Below are positions 16,522 through 24,719 of a stretch of DNA of 64,000 nucleotides, in pieces. Numbering within the stretch: position 1 is the stretch's first letter; the number at the start of each line of letters is the position of its first letter. The notes beneath the pieces were generated by a model. It saw only the letters and a program-made list of their open reading frames with translations. It was not told where the DNA came from and ran no database searches. The translations under genes were made by a program, and so were the position numbers. Source of the DNA: Reichenbachiella ulvae (GTDB lineage Bacteria; Bacteroidota; Bacteroidia; Cytophagales; Cyclobacteriaceae); NCBI RefSeq assembly GCF_025833875.1, contig NZ_JAOYOD010000001.1, positions 4,728,501 through 4,792,500 of the forward strand. Direction: 5' to 3'.

Positions 16522-18165
16522 ATGAAACGAATCATCATCATAGTACTGGGTGTGCTGACTCTGGGAGGGATGTTCTCTTTTACCTTCTATGACGACAATT
16601 ATTTCGAGATATCTCGAAACCTGAACATATTCGCTACACTCTATAGGGAGCTCAATACCCACTATGTAGATGACTTGCCCAACGAAGAGATAGTTACTAC
16701 TGGTATAGATGCCATGCTCAAGTCGTTGGATCCCTACACTGATTACATACCCGAGAGCGAGCTTGAGAGCTATCGAACCACTACCACTGGAGAGTATGGA
16801 GGGATAGGTGCTGTAGTAGGAAAAAGAAATGGAGTGAGCACCGTTTTGATGCCCTATGTTGGTTTTCCAGCTTACAATGCCGGATTGAGAATTGGTGATG
16901 AGATCACCCATATCGATGGGCAGCTACTCAAAGATCTAAGCTCTGACGAAATCAGCAATTTGCTGAAGGGACAACCTGGTACTGAGTTGAGCCTCATCGT
17001 CGATCGCTATGGAGAACCTCAACCCTTAGTGATTACTTTGGTGCGTGATAAAATTGTGATAAGCAATGTGCCCTATTATGGGATGCTCAATGAAGACATA
17101 GGTTATATCCTCTTAAGTGATTTTACTACGCATGCTAGTGAAGAGACTAAGAAGGCGCTAGTGGATTTGAAATCTCAGGGTGCAAGTAAAATCGTATTGG
17201 ATCTCAGGGACAATCCAGGCGGCCTGCTGGATGAAGCGATCAAAGTAGCCAATGTTTTCATCCCCAAAGGAAAAGAAGTGGTGAAAACCAAAGGAAAGAA
17301 AGAGTCCTGGAATAAGAGCTATGAGGCACCTAACCCGAGTACAGACGAAGAAATCCCCCTAGTGGTATTGACGAGTAGTGGGACGGCTTCTGCTGCAGAG
17401 ATCGTTTCAGGAGTTATACAGGACTATGATAGAGGAGTTTTAGTCGGGAAAAGAACCTATGGTAAAGGCCTCGTGCAGGCGACTCGACCTCTACCTTACA
17501 ATGCCCAGTTGAAAATCACTACAGCCAAATATTATATTCCAAGTGGTAGATGTATTCAGGCCATCGACTATTCTCTAAGAAATGAAGACGGAAGTGTAGG
17601 TAAAATTCCTGATTCATTGAAAGTGGCTTTCAAAACCACGAATGGTCGTACAGTCTATGATGGCGGAGGTATCAATCCGGACGTTCCGGTAGATGAGAAG
17701 AAGTTCTCTCATTTGCTCTATAATATTGTGAATAACAACTTCATGTTTGAATACGCTACGATGTATCGTGCCAAACACCCCGAAATCAAAGGGGCAAGGG
17801 AATTTAGCTTGACTGATGAAGAGTATAAGGAGTTTGTGACTTGGCTAGAGGCGAAGGATTTGAGTTTTTCATCACAAATCGATGAGGCAATCAATCAATT
17901 GGTAGAGTTGTCCAAGGAAGAAAAATATTATGAGGGGTTAGAGGCTTCTATCTCTGAATTGAAAAATAAGGTTTCGACCATTAAGAAAAACTATTTAGTC
18001 GATTATAAGGATGAGGTAAGAAACATGCTGGAAGAAGAAATTGTCAGCCGTTATTACTTTCATCAGGGATTGATAGAAGCGGCGTTGGATCATGATCCAA
18101 TCATTTTGGAAGCCGAAGCAGTTCTAAACAATCCCAAACGATACAATCAAATTTTGTCCAATTAA
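16522..18165 (+). CDS. S41 family C-terminal processing peptidase (CtpA-like)
   Basis: The 547-residue protein has an N-terminal signal or membrane anchor at ~3-22, a PDZ domain (~85-165, with YVGFPAYNAGLRIGDEITHIDG) and the S41 catalytic domain. In SSGTASAAEIV the Ser at ~290, with Lys at ~315 in GKRTYGKGLVQ, gives the 25-residue Ser-Lys spacing of tail-specific proteases. A ~130-residue helical C-terminal extension follows, as is usual in Bacteroidota. It acts in the periplasm on misfolded or C-terminally tagged proteins. It starts directly after the rnpA stop with no gap, so it is in the rpmH operon. Confidence 0.95.
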   Translation: MKRIIIIVLGVLTLGGMFSFTFYDDNYFEISRNLNIFATLYRELNTHYVDDLPNEEIVTTGIDAMLKSLDPYTDYIPESELESYRTTTTGEYGGIGAVVGKRNGVSTVLMPYVGFPAYNAGLRIGDEITHIDGQLLKDLSSDEISNLLKGQPGTELSLIVDRYGEPQPLVITLVRDKIVISNVPYYGMLNEDIGYILLSDFTTHASEETKKALVDLKSQGASKIVLDLRDNPGGLLDEAIKVANVFIPKGKEVVKTKGKKESWNKSYEAPNPSTDEEIPLVVLTSSGTASAAEIVSGVIQDYDRGVLVGKRTYGKGLVQATRPLPYNAQLKITTAKYYIPSGRCIQAIDYSLRNEDGSVGKIPDSLKVAFKTTNGRTVYDGGGINPDVPVDEKKFSHLLYNIVNNNFMFEYATMYRAKHPEIKGAREFSLTDEEYKEFVTWLEAKDLSFSSQIDEAINQLVELSKEEKYYEGLEASISELKNKVSTIKKNYLVDYKDEVRNMLEEEIVSRYYFHQGLIEAALDHDPIILEAEAVLNNPKRYNQILSN

Positions 18166-18179
18166 AATCGGATAGAAAA

Positions 18180-18857
18180 TTGTCCACAATATTAAGTTTA
18201 GATACCTCAACCAAAAGTGGCTCAGTTGCTTTGGTGCAAGAGGGCCAGTTGGTAGGTGCGCAGCACTACAATATCGATAAGTCGCATTCATCCTTGCTAC
18301 ATGTGATGATCGATCAATTGATGAGCAATGCAGGAGTAGAACTCAGCGCATTGGATGCGATAGCTATTTCGGAAGGACCGGGTTCTTATACTGGTCTGAG
18401 AATCGGCGTGTCGGCTGCCAAGGGTTTGTGCTATTCATTGGATAAGCCATTGATCGCTATCAATACCTTAGAAGCCATGGCATATCAGGTTCATAAGTAC
18501 GCACCAAAAACAGAGGTTTATTGTCCGATGATAGACGCTCGACGAATGGAGGTCTATGCGATGTTGTTAGATTCGGACTTTCAAGTGATAGAAGAAACGA
18601 GCCCGGTGATCATAGATGAAGGTAGCTATAAAGAGTTACTAGATCAGAATCAGGTGATGTTTTTTGGTGATGGATCTGCCAAGTGCAAGGAGGTGCTGGC
18701 ACATGAAAATGCGACCTTTGTGGATCATGTACATCCTTCTGCGATAGATGTCGGGCTATTGGCATCTCGAAAGTTTGAACAACAGGCATTTGAAAACGTA
18801 GTGTCATTTGAGCCGTTTTATTTAAAGGAGTTTAGGTTAGCAACTGCGAAAAAATAA
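18180..18857 (+). CDS. tsaB: tRNA threonylcarbamoyladenosine biosynthesis protein TsaB
   Basis: The 225-residue protein starts with ILSLDTSTKSGSVALVQEG, the actin-like fold of the TsaB family, and has the GPGSYTGLRIGVSAAKGLCYS block. TsaB forms a complex with TsaD and TsaE that makes t6A37 on ANN-decoding tRNAs. TsaD and TsaE genes are not in the window. The start must be TTG at 18180: no ATG or GTG lies closer to the conserved N-terminus and upstream sequence is the ctpA 3' end. The gap to ctpA is 14 bases. Confidence 0.94.
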   Translation: MSTILSLDTSTKSGSVALVQEGQLVGAQHYNIDKSHSSLLHVMIDQLMSNAGVELSALDAIAISEGPGSYTGLRIGVSAAKGLCYSLDKPLIAINTLEAMAYQVHKYAPKTEVYCPMIDARRMEVYAMLLDSDFQVIEETSPVIIDEGSYKELLDQNQVMFFGDGSAKCKEVLAHENATFVDHVHPSAIDVGLLASRKFEQQAFENVVSFEPFYLKEFRLATAKK

Positions 18858-18874
18858 ATCTGGACTTTAAACGG

Positions 18875-18888
18875 TCCGAGTTATCGGA
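18875..18888 (+). promoter_or_regulatory. Inverted repeat upstream of DUF2480, shared with scpA promoter
   Basis: TCCGAGTTATCGGA has perfect 5-base arms around GTTA. Two bases after it comes GAAGTTTG, a one-mismatch -7 element. The scpA promoter carries TCCGAGTAATCGGT in the equivalent place. It is a candidate binding site of an unknown regulator. Confidence 0.5.
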
Positions 18889-18938
18889 TCGAAGTTTGAT
18901 TAAAGGAAAAAGGTTCTAGAAAAAATTCAGAGAAGTCG

Positions 18939-19457
18939 ATGGAAGGAGAAATTGTAAATAAAGTTGCCCAGAGTTCTTTAGTGGAGTTTAATCTTGAGAA
19001 GTATTATGATCAATCTTCCCGAGTACAACTGGATATCAAGGATCAACTTTTCAATGGTCTGGTGCTGAGAGAAAAAGACTTTAGGGCATATATCAAGGAT
19101 CAGGATTGGTCAAAATACGAAGGGAAGAATGTAGCTGTTTATTGCAGCGAAGATGCCATCGTGCCGACTTGGGCTTATATGTTGTTGACCACTGTACTGG
19201 AGCCATATGCCAGGACTGTCGTTTTTGGAGATTTAACTCATTTGGAGAATCACCTTTTTCAAGAGGCCTTGAGGAGAGTAGACTTGAATGAATATCAAGA
19301 TGCGAAAGTCATCATCAAGGGATGTGGGCATTTTCCAGTGCCTGAATACGCTTTCGTTGAGATTACGAGATTGTTGAGACCGGTAGTCAGTAGTTTGATG
19401 TATGGAGAAGCCTGTAGTGCTGTGCCCTTGTACAAAAGACCCAAGGTGAAATCTTAA
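18939..19457 (+). CDS. DUF2480 family protein
   Basis: This 172-residue protein matches the Bacteroidota family DUF2480, recognisable by VEFNLEKYYDQSSRVQLDIKD and FRAYIKDQDWSKYEGKNVAVYCSED in pieces, and by a conserved GCGHFPVPEYAFVEI near the C-terminus. Function is unknown. No signal peptide or membrane segment is present. It stands between tsaB and scpA, with a separate promoter-like region in front (inverted repeat at 18875-18888). Confidence 0.85.
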   Translation: MEGEIVNKVAQSSLVEFNLEKYYDQSSRVQLDIKDQLFNGLVLREKDFRAYIKDQDWSKYEGKNVAVYCSEDAIVPTWAYMLLTTVLEPYARTVVFGDLTHLENHLFQEALRRVDLNEYQDAKVIIKGCGHFPVPEYAFVEITRLLRPVVSSLMYGEACSAVPLYKRPKVKS

Positions 19458-19477
19458 CCAAGAAAAAATTTTCTCTC

Positions 19478-19508
19478 TTTTACTATCCGAGTAATCGGTA
19501 TACCTTTG
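19478..19508 (+). promoter_or_regulatory. scpA promoter with embedded inverted repeat
   Basis: TTTT at 19478-19481, a 19-base spacer, then TACCTTTG at 19501-19508. The spacer contains TCCGAGTAATCGGT (19486-19499), nearly the same inverted repeat as upstream of DUF2480. Transcription should begin near 19515, just before the TTG start at 19530, which supports that start. Confidence 0.65.
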
Positions 19509-19529
19509 AGAACCTAAGATCGAGTCGAT

Positions 19530-20279
19530 TTGAAATTCGAAGTTAAACTACCACTCTTTGAGGGTCCTTTTGACCTTTTGCTCTTTTTCATCGAAAGAGA
19601 TGAGTTGGATATATATGACATTCCGATTTCCCAAATCACCAACGACTTTTTGGATTATGTGCATCAGCTTGAGCAGATGAATATCGAAGTAGCCAGTGAG
19701 TTTATTCTGGTTGCGGCTACTCTGATGCGCATAAAGGCGAAAATGCTTCTGCCCAGACCGGTATTGGATGAAGAAGGCAATGAAATCGACCCAAGGGAAG
19801 AACTGGTTCGACATCTGCTGGAGTACAAACGATACAAGTCGGTGATCTCTGAGCTGATGCAGATGGAGTCTGACCGAATGGATCGAGAACGTCGAGGCAA
19901 TATTGCCAAGGAGATTCGCAAACTGGCAGAGTCTACAGATGTGGAGGCTGAAATGCAGAACCTGGATTTATTCAAAATCCTGAAGGTTTATGAGAAAGTA
20001 ATGAGCCGCTATGAGCGAGAAAAAAACAAGGTTGTTCATAAAGTAGTCCAATACCCATATACCATCTCTAATCAAAAAACTTACATCCTCGAGAATCTTC
20101 GTGTTTCTGGCAGGATGGCCTTCACCGATATTATCAAAGAGAAACCAGATAAGGTTTATATTATTTTTAACTTTTTGGCCATACTTGAGATGCTGCAGCT
20201 TCAGCAGATCAAGATCCATCTGGGAGAGGGTTTCAATAATTTTTGGATTGAAAGACCGGAGGAAGTAGCAGTAGATTAA
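19530..20279 (+). CDS. scpA: Segregation and condensation protein A
   Basis: The 249-residue kleisin subunit of the SMC-ScpAB condensin carries the family N-terminus VKLPLFEGPFDLLLFFIERDE and the ITNDFLDYVHQLEQMNIEVASEFILVAATLM region in order. The C-terminal winged helix is at ~190-245 (VSGRMAFTDIIKEKPDKVYII). The start is a TTG at 19530, fixed by family alignment and by the promoter just upstream. The stop overlaps the next ATG by one base (TAATG). Confidence 0.95.
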   Translation: MKFEVKLPLFEGPFDLLLFFIERDELDIYDIPISQITNDFLDYVHQLEQMNIEVASEFILVAATLMRIKAKMLLPRPVLDEEGNEIDPREELVRHLLEYKRYKSVISELMQMESDRMDRERRGNIAKEIRKLAESTDVEAEMQNLDLFKILKVYEKVMSRYEREKNKVVHKVVQYPYTISNQKTYILENLRVSGRMAFTDIIKEKPDKVYIIFNFLAILEMLQLQQIKIHLGEGFNNFWIERPEEVAVD

Positions 20280-21343
20280 TGGACATCAATAAGAAGAAGG
20301 TATTTCAGGTTCTCGATCCTAACAAGATCTGGATGCCTATCGTATTAGGCCTTGCCATTGTTTTTTATCTTTTTTATTCAGACCCAAACATCACAGCAGA
20401 TACGCTGCATTTGATTTTTGATGCGAAGTTGTCTTCTGTATTGGTGGCTTTTTTCGTCCTTTTTGCGAGGGATGCGGGCTATGTCTATCGTGTCAAAACA
20501 ATTTCGGACGGGGAGCTCAATTGGAGCCGGAGTATCATCATTATTATCTTGTGGGAATTTTCTTCTGCAGTTACTCCATCTGTAGTGGGGGGTACGGCAG
20601 TGGTGGTCTTTGTCTTCATGGCTGAGGGGATCAACGTGGGTAAGTCTTTGGCCTATGTGATGCTGACGGCTATATTGGACAACTTATTCTTTGTGATCGC
20701 AGCACCATTGGTTATGCTGCTCACGCAGGGGCTGATATTTCCGGATGTGAAAGCCATGGATTTGGAGATTGGCACCAGTCTTCAGTTCTTGTTTTTCCTG
20801 AGTTATGGTCTCATTGCAACATACACACTGGTGATGGCCTATGCGCTATTTGCCAAGCCTCGAGCTTTCAAGTGGTTCCTATTGAAAGTAACCAAGATCA
20901 AATACCTCAATCGCTGGAGAGATAAGGCAAACCAATATGGAGATGAAATCATTTTAGCCTCTAATAGCATCAAGGGCAAGGCCGTTTCTTATTGGGTGAA
21001 AATCTGTACTGCCACGGTGTTTATTTGGAGTGCGCGATATTTGATGCTCAATAGTCTGGTAGAGGCTTATCATGATTTGTCGATAGCCGATCATATGGTG
21101 GTTTTTTCCAGACAGATCATCATGTGGATCGTCATGCTGATTTCACCTACCCCTGGTAGCTCTGGGACCGCTGAGTACTTTTTTAATCAATTCTTTTTCG
21201 AATACCTGGGTGATTATACCTTCGTATCTGCCATCTTCTGGCGACTGATGTCTTACTATCCTTACCTGATATTAGGAGCGATCTTCTTGCCTAGATGGAT
21301 TAGGAATTGCTTGCTTCACAGTAAACAAAAAAAGCTGGACTAA
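20279..21343 (+). CDS. Flippase-like / lysylphosphatidylglycerol synthase TM-region family membrane protein
   Basis: The 354-residue protein has about eight membrane segments. The family block SSAVTPSVVGGTAVVVFVFM and the C-terminal SPTPGSSGTAEYFF are diagnostic of the YbhN/AglD-like family. Members are believed to move or flip lipid-linked compounds, though the substrate is rarely known. Its ATG overlaps the scpA stop by one base, so the two are co-translated. The end of the gene lies inside the terminator at 21331-21360. Confidence 0.85.
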   Translation: MDINKKKVFQVLDPNKIWMPIVLGLAIVFYLFYSDPNITADTLHLIFDAKLSSVLVAFFVLFARDAGYVYRVKTISDGELNWSRSIIIIILWEFSSAVTPSVVGGTAVVVFVFMAEGINVGKSLAYVMLTAILDNLFFVIAAPLVMLLTQGLIFPDVKAMDLEIGTSLQFLFFLSYGLIATYTLVMAYALFAKPRAFKWFLLKVTKIKYLNRWRDKANQYGDEIILASNSIKGKAVSYWVKICTATVFIWSARYLMLNSLVEAYHDLSIADHMVVFSRQIIMWIVMLISPTPGSSGTAEYFFNQFFFEYLGDYTFVSAIFWRLMSYYPYLILGAIFLPRWIRNCLLHSKQKKLD

Positions 21344-21360
21344 GAGATTAGACCAGCTTT
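21331..21360. terminator. Bidirectional terminator between scpA operon and ndk
   Basis: AAAGCTGG (21331-21338) pairs with CCAGCTTT (21353-21360), and the inner CTAA/TTAG arms extend the stem around a GAGA loop with one A-A mismatch. A-runs precede it and T-rich sequence follows (GTTTTTTATC), so it can work in both directions. The flippase stop codon is in the loop side of the stem. Confidence 0.75.
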
Positions 21361-21383
21361 CGCAGTTTTTTATCAACCGATGT

Positions 21384-21803
21384 TTAGATTTTTTCTAGCT
21401 CTGAAAAGAAAAATGAGCCTTCGATGGCTGCATTTTCGTCAGAGTCCGAACCGTGTACTGCATTTGCTTCCAATGATTTTGCATAAAGCTTACGGATTGT
21501 ACCTTCTGCAGCTTCTGCAGGGTTAGTTGCACCGATTAGCTCGCGAAAATCCTTCACTGCATTGTCTTTTTCTAAAATAGCAGCGATGATCGGGCCTTTT
21601 GACATATAGGCGCATAGTTCGCCATAGAATGGACGCTCGCTATGTACGGCGTAGAATTGTCCTGCTTCTTCGGTTGTTAATTTTACGGTCTTCAATGCTT
21701 TGATCTTAAACCCTGCCTCTTCTATCATTTTTAGGATCGCTCCTGAATGACCGTCTGCGAAGGCATCCGGTTTGATCATTGTAAATGTTTTGTTGTTTGC
21801 CAT
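21384..21803 (-). CDS. ndk: Nucleoside diphosphate kinase
   Basis: The protein is 139 residues from [14 protein letters not shown]. It has the active-site His in [12 protein letters not shown] and the C-terminal EIxxFF pattern ([10 protein letters not shown]). It exchanges gamma phosphates between nucleoside di- and triphosphates. A longer open frame starts at 21836, but the promoter -7 element overlaps that ATG, so the family start at 21803 is right. Single gene, ended by the shared terminator. Confidence 0.97.
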   Translation of the reverse strand: MANNKTFTMIKPDAFADGHSGAILKMIEEAGFKIKALKTVKLTTEEAGQFYAVHSERPFYGELCAYMSKGPIIAAILEKDNAVKDFRELIGATNPAEAAEGTIRKLYAKSLEANAVHGSDSDENAAIEGSFFFSELEKI

Positions 21804-21833
21804 TATGCTATTAAAAAGTGTTTTTTCGAGCCG

Positions 21834-21864
21834 CAAAACTACGTCTAATGTCGCTGATATAAAA
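21834..21864 (-). promoter_or_regulatory. ndk promoter
   Basis: On the minus strand, TTTT (21864-21861), a 19-base spacer and TAGTTTTG (21841-21834). The expected transcription start is near 21827, about 24 bases before the ATG at 21803. Confidence 0.6.
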
Positions 21865-21912
21865 GTCTGGCAATGAGTGAGTCCTTAGTGCCCTTCTATA
21901 TGTGACTCATGC

Positions 21913-21943
21913 TTTGGTTTTCACATTATTTTTGTCAATTTTG
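21913..21943 (+). promoter_or_regulatory. Probable nrnA-FKBP operon promoter
   Basis: TTTG at 21913-21916, a 19-base spacer and CAATTTTG at 21936-21943 (one mismatch to TAnnTTTG). Transcription would begin about 14 bases before the nrnA ATG. A TATTTTTG at 21927-21934 is an alternative -7 but lacks a -33 partner. Confidence 0.5.
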
Positions 21944-21963
21944 CACACTCTTTATCAAGATAA

Positions 21964-22977
21964 ATGCAGAATCTAGCAGCCCTTAAGGAAAAGTTAAGCC
22001 TCCCTAAAAGAATTGTAATCACTACCCATATACAGCCAGATGCGGATGCATTGGGTTCGTCTTTGGCGTTAGCGGGTTACTTGCTGAAACTTGGACACCA
22101 GGTGCGAGTGATTACCCCTACTGATTATCCTGAATTCCTGAACTGGATGGATGGAAATGAGGATGTGTTGGTTTTCGAGGAGGACAAGGACAAAGCGAAC
22201 TATTTGGTAGAAAATGCCGACTTGGTTTTTTGTCTCGATTTTTCGAGTCTGAGTCGGATTGGTGAATTGGGAGAGTTGGTGAGAAAGTCAGAGGCCGAGA
22301 AGGTGCTGGTCGATCATCATTTGAATCCCGAGACTTTTGCCAAATACGTGTTGTGGAGCACAGAGGCTGCAGCTACAGCTGAGTTGATTTTCGATTTGAT
22401 CGATATGCTAGGCGATACGGAGAAATTGACCAAAGGTATGGCTGAGGCTTTGTATGCCGGCCTAGTTACCGATACAGGCAATTTTAAGCTGCCAGCAACC
22501 ACACCTCATGTGCACAATATAGTGGCGCAATTGATGGAGTTGGGTGCAGATGTTTCGAAAGTGAGTCACAACATTTATGATAGCAATTCCTTGGATAGGA
22601 TAAAACTTTTAGGTTTTGCGCTATCCGAAAGGTTAGAAGTCATTGAAGGTTCTTCGGTAGCTTTTTTCTATCTGACAGAGGAAGATAAAAAGCGTTTCAA
22701 CTATCAGAAGGGAGACTCAGAAGGTCTAGTCAATTATGGTCTGGGGATCAAAGGAGTAAATGTTTCTGCCATTTTTATAGAGGAGGGAGACAAGGTTAAA
22801 ATTTCATTTCGTTCGTTTGGAGATATTCCGATCAACGAACTGTCAAGAAAGTATTTCAACGGTGGAGGACATAAAAATTCTGCAGGCGGTAGTTCCGCAG
22901 ATGATCTACAAACCACAATTAATAAATTTAAAGAATTGGTTCAAGGCCAAACAAAAGAACTTAATTATGAAGCTTAA
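21964..22977 (+). CDS. nrnA: DHH-family bifunctional oligoribonuclease / PAP phosphatase NrnA
   Basis: The 337-residue protein carries THIQPDADALGSSLAL (motif I, metal-binding), DLVFCLDFSSLSR (motif II), the DHH motif in VDHHLNPE and GLVTDTGNF (motif IV). The C-terminal DHHA1 domain has the glycine-rich NGGGHKNSAGGS. NrnA degrades short RNAs and 3'-phosphoadenosine 5'-phosphate in the cytoplasm. It is first of a run with three FKBP lipoprotein genes and rdgB. Its last 11 bases overlap the first FKBP start. Confidence 0.94.
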   Translation: MQNLAALKEKLSLPKRIVITTHIQPDADALGSSLALAGYLLKLGHQVRVITPTDYPEFLNWMDGNEDVLVFEEDKDKANYLVENADLVFCLDFSSLSRIGELGELVRKSEAEKVLVDHHLNPETFAKYVLWSTEAAATAELIFDLIDMLGDTEKLTKGMAEALYAGLVTDTGNFKLPATTPHVHNIVAQLMELGADVSKVSHNIYDSNSLDRIKLLGFALSERLEVIEGSSVAFFYLTEEDKKRFNYQKGDSEGLVNYGLGIKGVNVSAIFIEEGDKVKISFRSFGDIPINELSRKYFNGGGHKNSAGGSSADDLQTTINKFKELVQGQTKELNYEA

Positions 22978-23866
22978 TAAATTATTGATGTTATCTGCAG
23001 TTGCGGTGGCAACTATCGTTTCTTCTTGTTCTCAGAAGGACACTGCTACAACCAAATCAGGTGTTGTAGTGTCATATGAAAAGCGTGGAGAAGAAGTTTT
23101 GAAAGACAGTAGCATCTTGTTGATCAATATGAAATATATCACTGCTACTGATTCAACTTTATTTGATTCAGAAGAAAGAGGTGGGCCGATCACCATACCT
23201 TATAACGTAGCACAGTGGGATACCACTAAAGTATTTTACGAAGTATTGGGAACGATCAACGTAGGTGATAGCGTGGCTTTCCAAATCAGCGCCAATGAAT
23301 TGTTTCAGAATACATTCGGTCAGCCAGTTCCTCCTTCGATTCCAGCAGAGTCGATGATTCAGTTCAATTTGGGACTGGAGGATCAAATGACTATGGAAGA
23401 GTTCCAGGACTACAGAGTAGCAAGAATGGAGAAGGAGCAACAAAAAATGATGGAAGAGCAAAAGGAATTAACAGCTGAACAAGGTGTAGCGATTGATTCT
23501 GCTCTTGCAGCCAATAACTTAGAAGCCATCACGACTGAATCAGGTTTGAGATACGTGATCACTGAAGAAGGCGATGGTGCTATGCCGGAGAAAGGTAATG
23601 TAGTGGTTGTACACTACAATGGTACACTGCTAGATGGAACGAAATTTGATTCTTCTTACGACAGAGATCAGCCATTTGAGTTTCCATTAGGTCAGGGTCG
23701 TGTGATCCCAGGATGGGACGAAGGAATTGCACTTTTGAAAGTAGGAACTAAGGCAACTCTGTATGTTCCAAGTGCATTAGCATATGGACCTAGAGGGGCT
23801 GGAGCCGTGATCAAGCCTAACTCTATCTTGAAGTTTGATGTAGAGTTATTAGACATTAAAAAATAA
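22967..23866 (+). CDS. FKBP-type peptidyl-prolyl isomerase lipoprotein 1
   Basis: The protein has 299 residues. The SpII signal (MKLNKLLMLSAVAVATIVSSC) places the lipidated Cys at residue 21. A degenerate FKBP-like half (~40-150) and a helical linker with MEKEQQKMMEEQKE precede a canonical FKBP domain (~185-298) that has VVVHYNGTLLDGTKFDSSYD, GWDEGIALLKVG and LAYGPRGAG. The start at 22967 is chosen because a longer frame back to 22817 would bury the lipoprotein signal inside nrnA. It folds envelope proteins by cis-trans isomerisation of proline bonds. Confidence 0.92.
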   Translation: MKLNKLLMLSAVAVATIVSSCSQKDTATTKSGVVVSYEKRGEEVLKDSSILLINMKYITATDSTLFDSEERGGPITIPYNVAQWDTTKVFYEVLGTINVGDSVAFQISANELFQNTFGQPVPPSIPAESMIQFNLGLEDQMTMEEFQDYRVARMEKEQQKMMEEQKELTAEQGVAIDSALAANNLEAITTESGLRYVITEEGDGAMPEKGNVVVVHYNGTLLDGTKFDSSYDRDQPFEFPLGQGRVIPGWDEGIALLKVGTKATLYVPSALAYGPRGAGAVIKPNSILKFDVELLDIKK

Positions 23867-23868
23867 AA

Positions 23869-24717
23869 ATGAAGACGAACCTTTTTCTTGTTGGACTACT
23901 AACCTTATCTGTCCTTTTTACTTCTTGTTCAGAAGATGATGGTCAGCTGCCGCCACGTGGTACGCTAGAAGAGTATATTGCTGCTAATGATGTCAGTGAT
24001 TATACTATGACAGATTCTGGGATGTATTTCAAAGTGGCTCAAGAAGGAGAAGGTTCGTCTATTTCTACTATTGACGTGGTGAATTTTTATACACAGATAT
24101 TTACTATGGATGGTAATCTGGTGTATGATGGATTTAAAGCGGATGAATTGTGGAAAACCTCGACGGATGAAGATGCCGTCTATGTGCCAGCTATGATAGA
24201 TGCATTGCTCATGTCTTCATTGCAGGATAGTGTAGTACTATTGGCTCCTAGTGAATTGGCTTATGGAGAGTATGGTGCAGGATCTACTATCAGACCTAAT
24301 GAAGATTTGATGATCATTATGAAACCAGTATCGGTGGATATGTCTATAGAAGACTATGTCATAGAAAATGAAATTGTCAATTTGGCTTATTCGAATACTG
24401 GTTTGTTTTATAGTATAGATGATGATCCGGGTGAAGGTGCCACACCGGAAACTGGTCAGAGTGTTACGCTAAATTATGTAGGTAAAACATTGGATGGTGT
24501 GGAGTTTGATAAATCTGGCACTACTCCACTTACCTTTATTATAGGAGAAGGTCGTGTGATTGAAGGTTTTGATGAAGGGGTGGCTTTCTTTAAAAAAGGT
24601 CAAACCGGCACCTTGTACATTCCTTATTGGTTGGCATATGGTAATGTACCAGTAAGTGATAAAGTGGGCGCCTACGAAAATTTAATATTTGAAATAGAAG
24701 TACTAGATATACGCTAA
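23869..24717 (+). CDS. FKBP-type peptidyl-prolyl isomerase lipoprotein 2 (double FKBP)
   Basis: The protein has 282 residues. The lipoprotein signal ends at LFTSC (Cys ~20). The N-terminal half (~45-160) is a diverged FKBP that keeps LAYGEYGAGSTIRPNEDL. The C-terminal half (~165-282) is a standard FKBP with GKTLDGVEFDKSG, GFDEGVAFFKKG and LAYGNVPVSDK. It starts two bases after the first FKBP gene stop. The diverged half may be a substrate-binding domain without isomerase activity. Confidence 0.9.
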   Translation: MKTNLFLVGLLTLSVLFTSCSEDDGQLPPRGTLEEYIAANDVSDYTMTDSGMYFKVAQEGEGSSISTIDVVNFYTQIFTMDGNLVYDGFKADELWKTSTDEDAVYVPAMIDALLMSSLQDSVVLLAPSELAYGEYGAGSTIRPNEDLMIIMKPVSVDMSIEDYVIENEIVNLAYSNTGLFYSIDDDPGEGATPETGQSVTLNYVGKTLDGVEFDKSGTTPLTFIIGEGRVIEGFDEGVAFFKKGQTGTLYIPYWLAYGNVPVSDKVGAYENLIFEIEVLDIR

Positions 24718-24719
24718 GA

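Noticed and set aside
21804..21836. Longer ndk start at 21836
   Set aside because: The promoter -7 element 21834-21841 overlaps this ATG, and the family N-terminus begins at 21803.
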